Origin: an uncultured Spirochaetales bacterium
GTDB lineage: Bacteria; Spirochaetota; Spirochaetia; Sphaerochaetales; Sphaerochaetaceae
Reading direction: 5' to 3'
DNA length: 13,425 bases
Assembly: GCA_937902565.1 (NCBI GenBank)
Contig: CALFMX010000257.1
Coordinates: 1 to 13,425, forward strand
The notes under the pieces were generated by a model. That model saw nothing but the letters and a program-made list of their open reading frames with translations, did not search any database and was not told the DNA's origin. Of the stretch, positions 13,330 through 13,425 are shown piece by piece. The translations under genes and the position numbers were made by a program. How positions within the stretch are numbered: the stretch's first letter is position 1; each line of letters opens with the position of its first letter.

Positions 13330-13425
13330 AGAGGCGCTATGCACTGAGGTTCAGCCCGACGCTCGTCGAGCAGCCGATCGTCAGCAAGTTGGTACGGATC
13401 TACGACGTTGATATCAACATCCTCA
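13326..13425 (+). CDS. NIL-domain protein, partial (likely NIL-ferredoxin partner of HcyBio)
   Basis: Only the first 33 codons lie in the window; the gene runs off the end. The sequence R-Y-A-L-R-F-S-P followed by P-I-V-S-K-L-V and Y-D-V-D-I-N-I-L matches the start of a NIL domain, a ferredoxin-like fold found in MetN-type transporters and in NIL-ferredoxin fusions. The partner of COG1900 in methanogens (MA1822 type) is a NIL domain followed by two 4Fe-4S clusters, thought to supply electrons or sulfur for homocysteine synthesis. The position here predicts the same, but the cluster cysteines would lie beyond the window. A near-perfect AAGGAGG (13313-13319) lies 6 nt before the ATG, and the start overlaps the HcyBio stop as ATGA. 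Confidence 0.82.
   Translation, partial: MKRRYALRFSPTLVEQPIVSKLVRIYDVDINIL

Noticed and set aside
1..13425. CRISPR arrays, tRNA genes, insertion sequences, prophage or toxin-antitoxin genes
   Set aside because: I saw no spaced direct repeats, cloverleaf-like sequences, transposase or integrase motifs, or small paired toxin-antitoxin frames on either strand.

Overview
The window is a compact stretch of bacterial chromosome with 11 protein genes in three blocks. Coding DNA is GC-rich and promoters are short and AT-rich. I see no tRNA, rRNA, CRISPR array, insertion sequence or prophage gene. The mix of genes points to an anaerobic spirochaete near Sphaerochaeta: a long plant/trypanosome-type phosphoglycerate mutase, an unusual SDF-fold transporter, a very long cytosolic GH13 enzyme, and an archaeal/anaerobe-type homocysteine pair. 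This placement is inferred from remembered family distributions, not from any search.

Block 1 (+, 61-4538) is lgt, an Xaa-Pro aminopeptidase and gpmI. The first two genes abut with no gap and the third follows after 16 nt. A strong intrinsic terminator closes the block, so it looks like one transcript carrying lipoprotein maturation, peptide turnover and lower glycolysis.

Block 2 (-, 11812 down to 4557) reads, in transcription order: pth, a 1115-residue GH13 glycosidase, an SDF-family membrane transporter, an unrecognised 8-helix membrane protein, and a secreted purine-nucleoside-permease-family protein. The GH13, SDF and secreted-protein genes each have their own plausible promoter. The transporter and the membrane protein lie 6 nt apart and look translationally coupled. 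An AT-rich gap at 5559-5770 holds a 12-bp perfect inverted repeat and extra copies of its TTGCAA core, a likely operator cluster.

Block 3 (+, 11849 to the window end) diverges from pth. It holds a stand-alone YqfO/Nif3 C-terminal-type domain protein, a COG1900/DUF39 homocysteine-biosynthesis protein and the start of a NIL-domain protein. All three overlap their neighbours by 4-16 nt. The last two correspond to the known pair that makes homocysteine from aspartate semialdehyde and reduced sulfur. The small first gene is a candidate extra component.

The most striking pattern outside the gene list is that lgt, the SDF gene and pth each have a -10-like hexamer ending 6-7 nt before the ATG and no Shine-Dalgarno sequence, which predicts leaderless mRNAs. 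The other genes, apart from the coupled 8-helix gene and the small YqfO-like gene, have clear Shine-Dalgarno sites.
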